Assembly (NCBI GenBank): GCA_900471525.1
Contig: UCEZ01000061.1
Span: 1-64,000 of the forward strand
Source: Hyphomicrobiales bacterium
GTDB taxonomy: Bacteria > Pseudomonadota > Alphaproteobacteria > Rhizobiales > Rhizobiaceae
DNA: 64,000 nucleotides
Reading direction: 5' to 3'
Made by a program: the position numbers and the translations under genes. A model generated the notes under the pieces. It ran no database searches. It had not been told where the DNA came from and saw only the letters and a program-made list of their open reading frames with translations. Of this stretch, positions 29,794 to 38,591 are shown piece by piece (position 1 is the first letter of the stretch; the number at the start of each line of letters is the position of its first letter).

Positions 29794-30069
29794 CTAGTGG
29801 CGGTACTGCTGGATGCGGGTGGTGCGCAGGCCGGCAAGGCCATGGTCGCTGATCGAGGACTGCCAGGACAGGAATTCTTCGACGGTCAGGGTATAGCGTT
29901 CACAGGCTTCTTCCAGGCTGAGAAGCCCGCCGCGGACGGCGGCGACGACTTCTGCCTTTCTGCGTATTACCCAGCGGCGGGTATTGGCCGGCGGCAAGTC
30001 AGCAATTGTCAGAGGGCTGCCATCGGGTCCGATGACATATTTCACGCGGGGTCGTATCATTTCGGTCAT
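29794..30069 (-). CDS. sciP: CtrA inhibitory protein SciP (DUF1153)
   Basis: 91 residues matching SciP/DUF1153 almost throughout: RPRVKYVIGPDGSPLTIADL, NTRRWVIRRKAEVVAAVRGG, LLSLEEACERYTLTVEEFLS and ending GLAGLRTTRIQQYRH. In Caulobacter SciP binds CtrA and blocks its activation of transcription in G1 cells. Its presence 1.8 kb from ctrA, with chpT also nearby, makes this an unusually compact CtrA control locus. A one-mismatch CtrA-type box lies 54 bp upstream, in line with CtrA activating its own inhibitor. Confidence 0.95.
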   Translation of the reverse strand: MTEMIRPRVKYVIGPDGSPLTIADLPPANTRRWVIRRKAEVVAAVRGGLLSLEEACERYTLTVEEFLSWQSSISDHGLAGLRTTRIQQYRH

Positions 30070-30122
30070 TGGACTCTCTACACATACTCAAGACCATATG
30101 GGTTCAACTTACCCTGCCACAT

Positions 30123-30137
30123 TTAACATTTGCCTAA
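30123..30137. promoter_or_regulatory. CtrA-type box (one mismatch) upstream of sciP
   Basis: TTAA (30123-30126), CATTTGC, CTAA (30134-30137). Spacing is seven; one base differs from consensus. A second weaker pair (GTAA-N7-CTAA) begins about 20 bp to the right. Confidence 0.4.
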
Positions 30138-30591
30138 GCGCACGGTAACAATTTGCTAATAAATTTAGAGACTTCGAGGACCTGCGTCGATCGCCAGGTG
30201 ATTTGCCGCGCCTGCTTGACGGCAAGGCGAGGAGGCGATCAAGATGCTGCGGCGCCCATCGGTAACTCCCTGCTGACATTGTCTTTTTCCCAATTTTGAA
30301 GATGATGGAAGAGGTAAGCCGAGCATCTGCATGGGAGCTATGCAAATGTAATGGTTCAATTTGCCTAAAATTATTGCTATAGATGGCTGGTAATTGAGCA
30401 TAAGCGTCTTTTTTGATGCTCCGGAATGCTCTCGCTGCATCGTTTTATTTCCAACCCCTGGCCTGTTGCTTCGATCGTGCCTCATTGTGGCGCCTTCGGA
30501 GTTTTGTCCGTCGTTGGTTTAACTAAGCAGATTCTAAAAAATTCCGGATTGAGAATTTTTTGAGGTGCCGGCGGTGTAGGCCGGCAAGTTG
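30138..30591. other. Intergenic region with two leader hairpins before the LuxR gene
   Basis: No gene is supported in this 454-bp stretch. Near its right end are two hairpins: AAAAAATTC (30536-30544) with GAATTTTTT (30553-30561), and TGCCGGC (30566-30572) with GCCGGCA (30580-30586). The second ends just before the possible start codons of the LuxR gene. Confidence 0.55.
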
Positions 30592-30603
30592 GTGATCAAA
30601 ATT

Positions 30604-31350
30604 ATGAGAGACCCTGACAAGCTGGCCTTGCGAAGCGAGGCTTATGCTGATTTCCTTTCGGGCATGAACAGTTCCGCAGTCCAGACGGAGTATGAAGTGC
30701 TCCACCTGATGCGCCAATGCACGGCGCAGTTCGGCTTCAGTCACTTCATGATCGCGCGCATCCCCTTCGGCGAGCAGCAGCGCTTCGCCGAGCGCCTCGT
30801 TTTGAGCAGCTGGTCGTCGGAACTCGTGCGGGAATATGACAGCGCCACGGTTTTCCACTCAAGCGCGCTGATCGAACGGCTGCGCAACACCAAGCTGCCG
30901 CTCTTCGGCGAAACCAGGTCCCTGCTCAACCCGGAGGCTCCTGCCGCCCTCGATGCCGTCGAGGCGCTGTTTGCAGGCCAGGCGATGCGCAATACCTTCG
31001 CAGCCATGCTGCACACCACCTATGGCGAGGCGTTCGCCATTCTGCTTTCCGGCTCGCGCAGTGAACCCGACAGGGCCGAGACTGCCGATCTCTATCTGAC
31101 TTTGCTGCAGATATTCGAAACTCTCGAGCGTACTTTCGACGTCGGCGGCTCGGCCCGCGACAAGCTGTCGTCACGCGAGATCGAATGCCTGCGCTGGGCC
31201 GCGGCCGGCAAGAGCAGCGACGAGATCGCCATCATCCTCGGCATTTCCGTCTATACTGTCTCCAGCTATTTCAAGACGGCAACTCGCAAACTCGATTCCG
31301 TCAACCGCATGCAGGCGATCGCGCGGGCCATGCGGATGAAGCTGATCTGA
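30604..31350 (+). CDS. LuxR-family transcriptional regulator
   Basis: About 248 residues. The C-terminal LuxR helix-turn-helix is clear ([42 protein letters not shown]). The N-terminal part has an autoinducer-domain-like outline ([30 protein letters not shown]), but no luxI-type synthase is in the window, so it would be a solo regulator or bind another ligand. The start is uncertain: TTG 30589, GTG 30592 and ATG 30604 are in frame and none has a good ribosome site. Confidence 0.85.
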   Translation: MRDPDKLALRSEAYADFLSGMNSSAVQTEYEVLHLMRQCTAQFGFSHFMIARIPFGEQQRFAERLVLSSWSSELVREYDSATVFHSSALIERLRNTKLPLFGETRSLLNPEAPAALDAVEALFAGQAMRNTFAAMLHTTYGEAFAILLSGSRSEPDRAETADLYLTLLQIFETLERTFDVGGSARDKLSSREIECLRWAAAGKSSDEIAIILGISVYTVSSYFKTATRKLDSVNRMQAIARAMRMKLI

Positions 31351-31540
31351 ACGGCCACAAGGGCCGTTTGCCCATGCCCTTGTTCAATTCCCCGCGACTT
31401 TCTATATAGCGGCCTTGCGGCACGGTGTGTTTGAACCGGAGCCGCGTCGCTGCGGCGTTGGCCGTTTGCAGGAAACAGGGTATGGTCGCGCAAAAAGTGC
31501 CGAAAACCCGCCGATGGACCGGAATGCCGGATTGGATGCC

Positions 31541-32737
31541 GTGAACAGTCTCGATTTTGATCGCAAGCCCGAAGATACGCGCGTCGTTGTTGCCATGTCC
31601 GGCGGCGTCGACAGTTCCGTTGTGGCCGGCATCCTGAAACGCGAGGGTTATGATGTCCTCGGCATCACCCTGCAGCTTTACGATCACGGTGCCGCCGTGC
31701 ACCGCGCCGGCTCTTGCTGTGCCGGCCAGGATATCGACGATGCACGCCGCGTCTGCGACGTGCTCGGCATTCCGCATTATGTGCTCGACTACGAACAGCG
31801 CTTTCGCGAAACGGTGATCAATCCCTTCGCCGAAAGCTACGTGGCCGGAGAAACGCCGATTCCTTGCGTTGCCTGCAACCAGACCGTCAAGTTCGCCGAT
31901 CTTCTGGCGACCGCGCGCGAGCTCGGCGCCGACGCGCTGGCGACCGGCCATTACATCCGCTCGAAGGCTAATCCGCAGCCTGGCGCGCCTGGCCGCCGCG
32001 CGCTGTTTCGCCCGACGGATGCCGACCGCGACCAGAGCTATTTCCTCTTTGCCACCACGCAGGAACAGATCGATTACCTGCGCTTTCCGCTCGGCAGCCT
32101 GACCAAGGCCGAAACCCGCGCGCTTGCCGAAGACATGGGGCTGGTCGTCGCCAAGAAGGCCGACAGCCAGGACATCTGTTTCGTGCCGCAGGGAAAATAT
32201 GCCGATATCATCAACAAGCTGAAGCCGAACGCGTCTCTGGCCGGCGATATCGTCCATCTCGACGGCCGCGTGCTCGGCAGCCATGACGGCATCCTGCATT
32301 ACACGATCGGCCAGCGCCGCGGTATCGGCGTTGCCACCGGCGAACCGCTCTATGTCGTCCATCTCGACGCCCGCTCGCGCCGCGTCATCGTCGGCCCGAA
32401 GGAAGCGCTGGAAACCCGCCGCGTCTACCTGCGCGACGTCAACTGGCTCGGTGACGGCGATATCCATGATGTGGCGGCCGACGGCTTTGCCTGTTTCGCC
32501 AAGGTCCGCTCCACCCGCCAGCCGGCACCGGCCATCCTGCGCGCCGATGCCAGCGGCATCTCGGTCGAGCTTCTGGAAGGCGAGGCGGGCGTTGCCCCCG
32601 GCCAGGCCTGCGCGCTCTATTCCGGCATCGGCGAAGACGCCCGCGTCTATGGCGGCGGCTTCATCCTGCGCTCGGAACGCGAAGCCGCAGCCGAAGCTGC
32701 CCTCAAGGACCTGCTGCAGAGCGTGGCCGCGGCCTGA
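31541..32737 (+). CDS. mnmA: tRNA-specific 2-thiouridylase MnmA
   Basis: MnmA makes 2-thiouridine at the wobble base of tRNA-Lys, Glu and Gln, taking sulfur from the Tus relay. The PP-loop [11 protein letters not shown], the catalytic Cys in [13 protein letters not shown], and [10 protein letters not shown] are present. About 398 residues. GTG at 31541 was chosen because homologues begin with the same NSLDFD segment; an ATG at 31514 is an alternative. A TusA-family gene is also in this window (49.4 kb) but not linked. Confidence 0.95.
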   Translation: MNSLDFDRKPEDTRVVVAMSGGVDSSVVAGILKREGYDVLGITLQLYDHGAAVHRAGSCCAGQDIDDARRVCDVLGIPHYVLDYEQRFRETVINPFAESYVAGETPIPCVACNQTVKFADLLATARELGADALATGHYIRSKANPQPGAPGRRALFRPTDADRDQSYFLFATTQEQIDYLRFPLGSLTKAETRALAEDMGLVVAKKADSQDICFVPQGKYADIINKLKPNASLAGDIVHLDGRVLGSHDGILHYTIGQRRGIGVATGEPLYVVHLDARSRRVIVGPKEALETRRVYLRDVNWLGDGDIHDVAADGFACFAKVRSTRQPAPAILRADASGISVELLEGEAGVAPGQACALYSGIGEDARVYGGGFILRSEREAAAEAALKDLLQSVAAA

Positions 32738-32921
32738 TCCAAAGCTTCATTCCGGCGCCGGGGGTGTTTGTCGCGACCCCGGCTACCCCTTCCGTCCACC
32801 ATCCCTTGGAAAACTTCCATTTTTTTAAAACGGCTCGGCTTGACACCGGCATGAACCGCACCTTATAAGCCGCCCCACTGACGGCGACGACAGCGGCCAA
32901 GGCCTTGTCAAACGTCCCGGC

Positions 32922-32998
32922 GGCGGGGTAGCTCAGGTGGTTAGAGCAGCGGAATCATAATCCGCGTGTCGGGGGTTCGAGTCCCTCTCCCGCTACCA
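32922..32998 (+). tRNA. tRNA-Met (CAT anticodon)
   Basis: A 77-nt cloverleaf: acceptor GGCGGGG (32922-32928), D-arm GCTCAGGTGGTTAGAGC, anticodon stem GCGGA/TCCGC with loop ATCATAA (anticodon CAT), T-loop TTCGAGT and an encoded CCA end (32996-32998). The body resembles the elongator tRNA-Met of rhizobia rather than the initiator. A tRNA-Ile(CAU), the TilS substrate, cannot be excluded without comparison. Confidence 0.93.
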
Positions 32999-33043
32999 AC
33001 AAAACTTCATTTTTTTCTGAGCGGGATACGTCGCTCCATAATT

Positions 33044-33250
33044 TTATGAGAGCGCGCAATGGCGGTACTGCACCGCTAGCTCAAGCACGCGCTTCACGCG
33101 ATGAATTTGTAATGACGGCGGCTTTCCATTTTGTTCGGAAACGACCAGTGTCCGGTCCAGATGCTCGATTGCAATCTCGAATTCTAGATCTGAAATCGTG
33201 AAATCGTCAGCGAGTGAATGTGCGACAGTCGAAAGCTCGCATGGCATCAT
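33044..33250 (-). CDS. Small hypothetical protein
   Basis: 68 residues beginning MMPCELSTVAHSLADDFTIS. No domain recognised. GGGAGGATATG directly precedes the ATG pair, a strong ribosome site, which is the main reason to accept the gene. It lies just after the tRNA-Met gene in a stretch of small genes with no known relatives. Confidence 0.55.
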   Translation of the reverse strand: MMPCELSTVAHSLADDFTISDLEFEIAIEHLDRTLVVSEQNGKPPSLQIHRVKRVLELAVQYRHCALS

Positions 33251-33554
33251 ATCCTCCCAGGAACTTGCTTACCTAGTGCCTACAGAGGCTAGTGTCCATT
33301 TATTAATTGAATGCTAAATTAGTTATTACTTTCTATACGACTATCCTATTATCCCCGTATCCTCACGCTACGCCAAAAGGCGTATTGCGTTGCAGTAATT
33401 CAGCAACCGTACAATATCCGTTCAACGATCGTTCGCGGTTGGTTTAGAGAGCCGTAATATTTTGCTTGTCAAGAGAACGGTTGTAAAATGTGAGGCATCA
33501 ACCTGATGCTCGTGTCCTCTTCGCGGTTGGCGGGTTCTCATCTCGCCAAAGAAT
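33251..33554. other. AT-rich intergenic stretch, no gene seen
   Basis: The part at 33290-33360 is clearly more AT-rich than its surroundings, with several TTA/TAA runs. I find no open frame with a ribosome site and no repeat. Confidence 0.45.
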
Positions 33555-33860
33555 TCATTGTTTTCGGGGGAAGAAATATCCGCAGGCCGCACCAACAGCG
33601 ATACCCATAACGATGCCGGTGGCGGCATTGTCGCGCAGAATGGTTCCAAGAGCGGCGTCCAAACCAATGCCAATTGCGATACCGGGTGTCATAGCGCTGG
33701 CTCCGGGATATGGCAGCAATAGGTCCCAAGAGGGCTCGCTGACAGCCGGCAATCCAACATTGCCGGTTGATACGGGCCTGTAGTAGGCATCATAGATGAG
33801 CAGAAGCGAAGCCAGGTAAAACGCTGTGAAAAACAAAAGCAGCACATCGCGCGCTGTCAT
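33555..33860 (-). CDS. Small membrane protein with glycine-zipper helices
   Basis: 101 residues. An N-terminal hydrophobic helix (VLLLFFTAFYLASLLLIYDA) and two C-terminal Gly/Ala-rich hydrophobic stretches (MTPGIAIGIGLDAALG, GIVMGIAVGAACGYFF) suggest two or three membrane passes. GAGG lies 5-9 bp upstream of the ATG. No known family is recognised. It is followed on the same strand by nothing for several hundred bases. Confidence 0.6.
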   Translation of the reverse strand: MTARDVLLLFFTAFYLASLLLIYDAYYRPVSTGNVGLPAVSEPSWDLLLPYPGASAMTPGIAIGIGLDAALGTILRDNAATGIVMGIAVGAACGYFFPRKQ

Positions 33861-33910
33861 CCTCGTTCATCTGCGCTGTCAACTCATCGACCGGGCTGAG
33901 CCTCGATTGC

Positions 33911-34078
33911 TTATTCACCCAGCAATTCCCTTCGCCAGGTCATCTCATCTATTCTGTCCTGCCGAGTAGGCTTCATTTCGGAATTGCACCGGCGGTTGGT
34001 GAATATGCCATATGCGATCGCAGAGCCTATGATGGTGGTGCCAACGAGCAATGCAAACATCCAGGTAGCGTAGTCCAT
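33911..34078 (-). CDS. Very small single-pass membrane protein
   Basis: 55 residues starting MDYATWMFALLVGTTIIGSA, one transmembrane helix followed by a basic, charged tail. The ATG at 34078 is preceded by GGAGGTGTGAC, a strong ribosome site, so 34078 is preferred over the in-frame ATG at 34099. It lies 50 bp upstream of the 101-residue membrane protein on the same strand and may form an operon with it. Confidence 0.6.
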   Translation of the reverse strand: MDYATWMFALLVGTTIIGSAIAYGIFTNRRCNSEMKPTRQDRIDEMTWRRELLGE

Positions 34079-34303
34079 GTCACACCTCCTCCGAGGCATA
34101 ACTGTTCACAACTGCAAATGTTCCGTGGCGGCGTTCGTTGTCTCGCTTCACCATTCGAAATGCTTGCCGAACAAATCAAACGGACCGGAAAATAGATGAT
34201 CGCGTTGGCGGCGGTGAAGCCAATCACCGGCCGCGGCGTTCCATTTCCTGTCTGGTCAGCTCTTCAGTCTGCCTCTGCTTTCGCAGCGGCAATCGCCCAA
34301 CCC

Positions 34304-35320
34304 TCAAACCACCCCACCCGCCGCCTGAACGAACCGCACATATTTCCCCGCCAGCCCTTCCTGCAGCCGGTCAGCCATCAACAGCGAGATCTGGAAGGCT
34401 GAGGTCAGGTCGGGCGTCTGGCCGGTCAGTTCGGCGAGGTAGACGACTTCTGGATCGTATTGGTCCGGGGCCTGCGCGACCTCCTGCAGGAAGGTGCGCA
34501 GGGCGAGCCGCGCGTTGGTCATCAGGGCGTTCTGGCGCTGCTGGTCAGAAAGTGGCAGGCTGGTTACGAAGACGTGGGTGTCGATGAAGCGGAGCAGGGC
34601 GGAGAAGCGGTCGGCGGTGTCGGGCAGGCCGGCCTGCACGTAGACGCTGGCTTTCGTCGCTTCAAGATTCTGGCCCTTTGCCCAGCGGCCGAGGTCGTAA
34701 CGATAGATGGTCGAAGGGTCGTGGAGGAATTTTCCGGCAGCGCAGAGCGCAAAGCTCAGCGCCCAGTCGCAATAGCCGCCGCGCGTCGGGTGGGCTTTCG
34801 AGAAGAGCGAGAACAGGTTCTTGAACAGGTCCGCGCGGTAGGCGCTGTAATAGAGCCCGTTATTGCCCCTGGCCTTTTCGTTATATTCGAGCAGCCGGCT
34901 GCCGGGATCCTCGGCGGTGATCGAAAACCGGTCGGCGCGCTGGACGCCCTTGTCGTTGGTCCAGACGAATGTCTGCGGGCGAACGCCGATCACGTCGTCG
35001 GGAAGGTTCGCGAAGTCGAACGGCTCCCTGTCGTCGAGGCCGTAAATCTCGTCGTCATCGCCCATCGGCAGGAGGAAATCGGTTTCGACATGGGAGAGGG
35101 CATAGGCCATGTTCTGCAGTGCGTTTTCGCCATCCGGGACCACATAGGTCAGGCGCGGCGAACTGTTTTCGTAGCGGGCGCGTTTCTCCGCATCGCCGGA
35201 ATTGTCGGAGACGACCAGAAGGCAATCCCTCTTGTCGGCATAGATGAGCGCGGTCTCGATCGCGCCGGCGGAATTTCGCAGGTTGCGATTGCTCGGCATG
35301 CAGAGAGTGAGCTGTGTCAT
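34304..35320 (-). CDS. GT2-like glycosyltransferase
   Basis: 338 residues. It begins TQLTLCMPSNRNLRNSAGAI, a GT-A nucleotide-binding start, and has the DDDE-type metal motif in LLPMGDDDEIYG at about residue 85-92. FHDPSTIYRYDLGRW-type segments (here KFLHDPSTIYRYDLGRW) follow. It looks like a small family-2-type glycosyltransferase of unknown acceptor. It diverges from a GT41-type O-GlcNAc transferase-like gene across 142 bp, suggesting a shared protein or surface glycosylation role; that link is inference. Confidence 0.75.
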   Translation of the reverse strand: MTQLTLCMPSNRNLRNSAGAIETALIYADKRDCLLVVSDNSGDAEKRARYENSSPRLTYVVPDGENALQNMAYALSHVETDFLLPMGDDDEIYGLDDREPFDFANLPDDVIGVRPQTFVWTNDKGVQRADRFSITAEDPGSRLLEYNEKARGNNGLYYSAYRADLFKNLFSLFSKAHPTRGGYCDWALSFALCAAGKFLHDPSTIYRYDLGRWAKGQNLEATKASVYVQAGLPDTADRFSALLRFIDTHVFVTSLPLSDQQRQNALMTNARLALRTFLQEVAQAPDQYDPEVVYLAELTGQTPDLTSAFQISLLMADRLQEGLAGKYVRFVQAAGGVV

Positions 35321-35462
35321 CAGGTGTATCCACGAGGATCGGGTCTACCCGATGTAGGCAACTTCGGGTGCGCGAGGCTTGCGTTCCGCGCGTTTCCGCC
35401 AGTCCAGCCTTGCACCAGCCGGTTTCGCTAGCAGTAGTCTCTCATCGGATACGGAAACATCG

Positions 35463-37154
35463 ATGTCGGCATCTCTTCCAAAAGCGCTTCGGTGCTACAA
35501 CGCGAAGGACTATGACGGGGCCTTGAGCATCCTGTCGCCTCAGCGTCGGCAATCCTTCGCACCTGATGAGTTGCTTTTAATCGCGCAGTGTTACGCCAAG
35601 ACGGAAAAATTCGCCGAGGCGGCGGCGTTTTATATCAAGGCGGCCGATCTGGGCGGCCCGAAGCAGGCGATGCTCCGAGCGCTTGCGGCAAACATGCTGC
35701 AGCAGGCCGACGATTCCTTCGCCTCGCTGAATACAGCCCGGCTCGCCGCCAAATCCGGCGAGTTTGATGCCAATGCGGAAGAAACCTACCGGCGTTATCT
35801 GCACGAGTTTCTGTGCCTCGATGAAGCCCTGATGGATGACCAGCGGTTTCTGGACCGGCTGAAGGCCGGTGACGAACGCTATCTGGCGGCGGAATTTCCT
35901 CATCGCCACATCGGCTGGTGCGCCGACGAAAGCCTGAATGCACGCCAGACGAAGGTTCACGGGGCGGTTGCCTTCACAGACATGTCGAGGGCGGCACGGC
36001 GGGCCGTGCCGCATGTCTTCGCGGACAGGATCAGGATCGGCTATCTCTCCGGAGATTTCAGCGATCAGCATGCGACCATGCGCCTGTTGCAGAGCGTGCT
36101 CCTCCAGCACGACCGGCAAAAGTTCGATGTCACGCTGTTCTGCTATACCGAAGACGACCTGATCAAGATCGACAGCGGATTGCGGGAGACTTATCCCAAC
36201 CTGACACGGATCGGGCACCTGTCGGACGAGGATGCAGCCGCTTTAATCCGCGGTTGCGGCATCGATATTCTGGTCGATCTCAAGGGGCACACGAAAGGCG
36301 CCCGCGTCGGCCTGGTCAATCATGGTGCGGCACCCATCCAGGTGGCCTATCTCGGTTATCCCGGGACCGGCACGGGTATCGATTGCGACTACATCCTGAG
36401 CGATGCGGTCGTGACGCCCGAAACGAGCCGGCCCTTCTACCACGAGAAATTCTGCCTGCTTCCGGACAGCTATCAGGCGAACGACAATGTTCACCGGCCG
36501 CTGCTGCCGGCAACCTCGCGCCGGGCGCTCGGCCTGCCCGAGAACCGCATCGTCTTTGCCTCGTTCAACGCCCACCGCAAGATCAAGCCGGCAACGGCCG
36601 GGCTCTGGGCGGACATCCTGCGGCGGACGGATGACAGCGTGCTGTGGGTGATGTGTCCCGATCGTTTTGCCCGTGAAAATCTCGTGCGCTGGATGGAGGA
36701 GGCGGGCGTTAATCGCGACCGGATCATCTTTGCCGATCCGGTTGCATATCCGGATCATATCGCCCGTCTGCAGGCGGCGGATATCGGGCTTGATACCTTT
36801 CCCTGCAACGGCCATACGACAACCTCGGACAAATTATGGGCAGGCCTGCCGGTGCCGACCTACAAAGGCACGCACTTTGCCTCCCGAGTCACCGAGAGCC
36901 TGCTGCGCGCGCTCGGCGTCGCCGAACTGGTGGCCGACGGTCCCGAGCGTTACGTGGAGTTGTGTGTGTCTCTGGCAAAAGACGTGGACAGTCTGCTTGC
37001 CACGAAAGACAAAATTGCCGCACAACGCTCAGCCGCGTCGCTATTCGATACGACGCGCTTCACCCGTCATCTGGAACACGCATTCGAGTTGATGGTCGAT
37101 CGCGCCCGCAACGGGCTTGAGCCGGATCATATCGAGGTGCCGGCGATTTCTTGA
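35463..37154 (+). CDS. GT41-family O-linked GlcNAc transferase-like protein
   Basis: 563 residues. An N-terminal TPR-like helical region (about 1-130: YNAKDYDGALSILSP, AQCYAKTEKFAEAAAFYIKA) precedes the SPINDLY/OGT catalytic part, with RIRIGYLSGDFSDQHA, AYLGYPGTGTGIDCDYILSD, CDYILSDAVVTPE, and PTYKGTHFASRVTESLL near the UDP-binding C-lobe. Bacterial members glycosylate proteins such as flagellin or adhesins on Ser/Thr. The start at 35463 (MSASLPKAL) was preferred to 35379. It is divergent from the GT2-like gene and ends before a hairpin at 37170. Confidence 0.87.
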   Translation: MSASLPKALRCYNAKDYDGALSILSPQRRQSFAPDELLLIAQCYAKTEKFAEAAAFYIKAADLGGPKQAMLRALAANMLQQADDSFASLNTARLAAKSGEFDANAEETYRRYLHEFLCLDEALMDDQRFLDRLKAGDERYLAAEFPHRHIGWCADESLNARQTKVHGAVAFTDMSRAARRAVPHVFADRIRIGYLSGDFSDQHATMRLLQSVLLQHDRQKFDVTLFCYTEDDLIKIDSGLRETYPNLTRIGHLSDEDAAALIRGCGIDILVDLKGHTKGARVGLVNHGAAPIQVAYLGYPGTGTGIDCDYILSDAVVTPETSRPFYHEKFCLLPDSYQANDNVHRPLLPATSRRALGLPENRIVFASFNAHRKIKPATAGLWADILRRTDDSVLWVMCPDRFARENLVRWMEEAGVNRDRIIFADPVAYPDHIARLQAADIGLDTFPCNGHTTTSDKLWAGLPVPTYKGTHFASRVTESLLRALGVAELVADGPERYVELCVSLAKDVDSLLATKDKIAAQRSAASLFDTTRFTRHLEHAFELMVDRARNGLEPDHIEVPAIS

Positions 37155-37169
37155 CGGAATGGAAACGGT

Positions 37170-37195
37170 GAGGGGCGGACCACCGTCCGCCCCTC
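37170..37195. terminator. Hairpin between GT41 and DUF1236 genes
   Basis: Perfect 11-base stem GAGGGGCGGAC (37170-37180) and GTCCGCCCCTC (37185-37195) with a four-base loop, between convergent genes. There is no T-run, so termination strength is uncertain. Confidence 0.55.
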
Positions 37196-37206
37196 GATTG
37201 CCATTA

Positions 37207-37602
37207 TTACTGCAGGACCTGCACCACCGTATGGGTTCGCGGATCGACGATCACGCGCTGGTTGTTGACGACCGCATAGGCGTAGCGCGGGTCTTCCTGA
37301 ACGGGAACGAGGACGACGTCCTGCGGGATCGGCTTGCCGACGACGATTGGCTGCTGGATCACGACCGACTGCGGCGCCGGCTGCTGCTGCACATACGTCA
37401 CCACCTTCTGCGGCGGCGGATCGATGGCGGCACCAGCAATCAGGCCGACGGTGCCGCCGACGGCAGCGCCGACAGGGCCGCCGACGATGGCGCCCGTGAC
37501 CGCGCCGCCCGCAGCGCCGGTAATGGCGCCGTCTTCTGCAAGGGCAGCTGTGGACATCATGCCGAGAACGGCGGTGGTAAGGATCAGGATCTTGGTTTTC
37601 AT
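37207..37602 (-). CDS. DUF1236 secreted protein
   Basis: 131 residues with a signal peptide (MKTKILILTTAVLGMMSTAA), a glycine-zipper hydrophobic segment (ITGAAGGAVTGAIVGGPVGA) and the DUF1236 end DPRYAYAVVNNQRVIVDPRTH. The family is common in rhizobia, periplasmic or membrane-associated, and of unknown function. GAGTGAGCC precedes the ATG. Confidence 0.85.
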   Translation of the reverse strand: MKTKILILTTAVLGMMSTAALAEDGAITGAAGGAVTGAIVGGPVGAAVGGTVGLIAGAAIDPPPQKVVTYVQQQPAPQSVVIQQPIVVGKPIPQDVVLVPVQEDPRYAYAVVNNQRVIVDPRTHTVVQVLQ

Positions 37603-37868
37603 GGCTCACTCCTTTCGTTTGTCATGGCCATGTGATCGACAATGCGAGAGGGAGAGCGATCGTTCCGAAAAAAGTCATCGCAAATTGTTTCGCGCTGTAA
37701 CAGGATTTTCGGTTGGTCGTCTGGAATGGCGGGCAGGAGCGGCCGCGACAGAAGAGATTTCGGCCTGTGTTCGCGGCGCGGATTTTAACCCGGCGAGTGG
37801 GGCGGACGCGAACCCGAGTGCAACGGTTTTTCTACAGGATCGGCGCCAAAAGGTGGGATACGGTTGCC

Positions 37869-38036
37869 TTAGCGCGCGACGAAATAAATCACCGCGGCCC
37901 AGAACGACACGCCGATGATCACGGCGGCAGTGATGGCCTTTATGCGCAACGTCGGCGAAAACGCACCTTTCGATGCACCGAGTTCCCGGTGATCTTCCGC
38001 GAATACCGAATAGGCATCTTTAGGGTGTTCCGTCAT
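37869..38036 (-). CDS. 55-residue single-pass membrane protein
   Basis: Reads MTEHPKDAYSVFAEDHREL, a Gly/Ser link, then a basic turn and one transmembrane helix (ITAAVIIGVSFWAAVIYFVA), ending AR-stop. AAGGATCG lies about 8 bp upstream of the ATG. The layout (soluble acidic N-terminus, C-terminal helix) resembles the small aa3-type cytochrome oxidase subunit IV seen in alphaproteobacteria, but the match is only by shape, and no oxidase genes are nearby. Confidence 0.65.
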   Translation of the reverse strand: MTEHPKDAYSVFAEDHRELGASKGAFSPTLRIKAITAAVIIGVSFWAAVIYFVAR

Positions 38037-38182
38037 GGCACGATCCTTCGCTTGTGTAGAATAAGGATACGGAAACGCTGTTAAGGAAGCGCCGGAAAAA
38101 AGGCTAAAATTGTACCGACCGGAAAATCACCGGTTGCATCCTGTGGATCGACCCGAACCCAGGTCGCGACGTGCGGCAACGC

Positions 38183-38407
38183 TCAGGAATGCAGGATCTT
38201 CTCGATCATTGTGGTGGATTCATTGAGGTCGCCGAGCTCGTAGGCGCCTGTTTCTTCCACCTGCCGACAGACGAAGTTGACCTTGGCCTCGTCATAGTCG
38301 AGCGCGACAAGCAGGGTTTCGCGCAACCCGATCGCCGTCAGCAGCGTCGGTTCCCGAACGAGCTGACCCTGCTGCCATGAACTCATGCGTACGATGATTG
38401 GCATCAT
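38183..38407 (-). CDS. Small hypothetical protein
   Basis: About 74 residues starting MPIIVRMSSWQQGQLVREPT and ending STTMIEKILHS, with a mixed helix/strand pattern and no recognised domain. AAGGAG lies upstream of an ATG-ATG pair at 38407/38404. The frame is open further upstream but lacks a start with a ribosome site. Confidence 0.55.
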   Translation of the reverse strand: MMPIIVRMSSWQQGQLVREPTLLTAIGLRETLLVALDYDEAKVNFVCRQVEETGAYELGDLNESTTMIEKILHS

Positions 38408-38591
38408 TGGTGATTCTCCTTCCGATGCCGAGTCTATCACCAAGTATCGGTGCGTCGTCGATCCCCAATATTGGTGATATGTTTTGCCGGAAGACGGAAA
38501 AACTGCTTCGCCGAAACGGTTATGAGGGATTAGTTTCTTGTTTGCGGCAAGGCTATGACTAAGAAGTACAGATGACACCGCCCGATAATGC

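Noticed and set aside
32922-33000. tRNA-Met as an integration site of a genomic island
   Set aside because: No integrase gene and no second copy of the tRNA 3' end are visible in the window.
33301-33321. TTAA-N7-CTAA in the AT-rich patch after tRNA-Met
   Set aside because: The region is so AT-rich that such matches are expected by chance.
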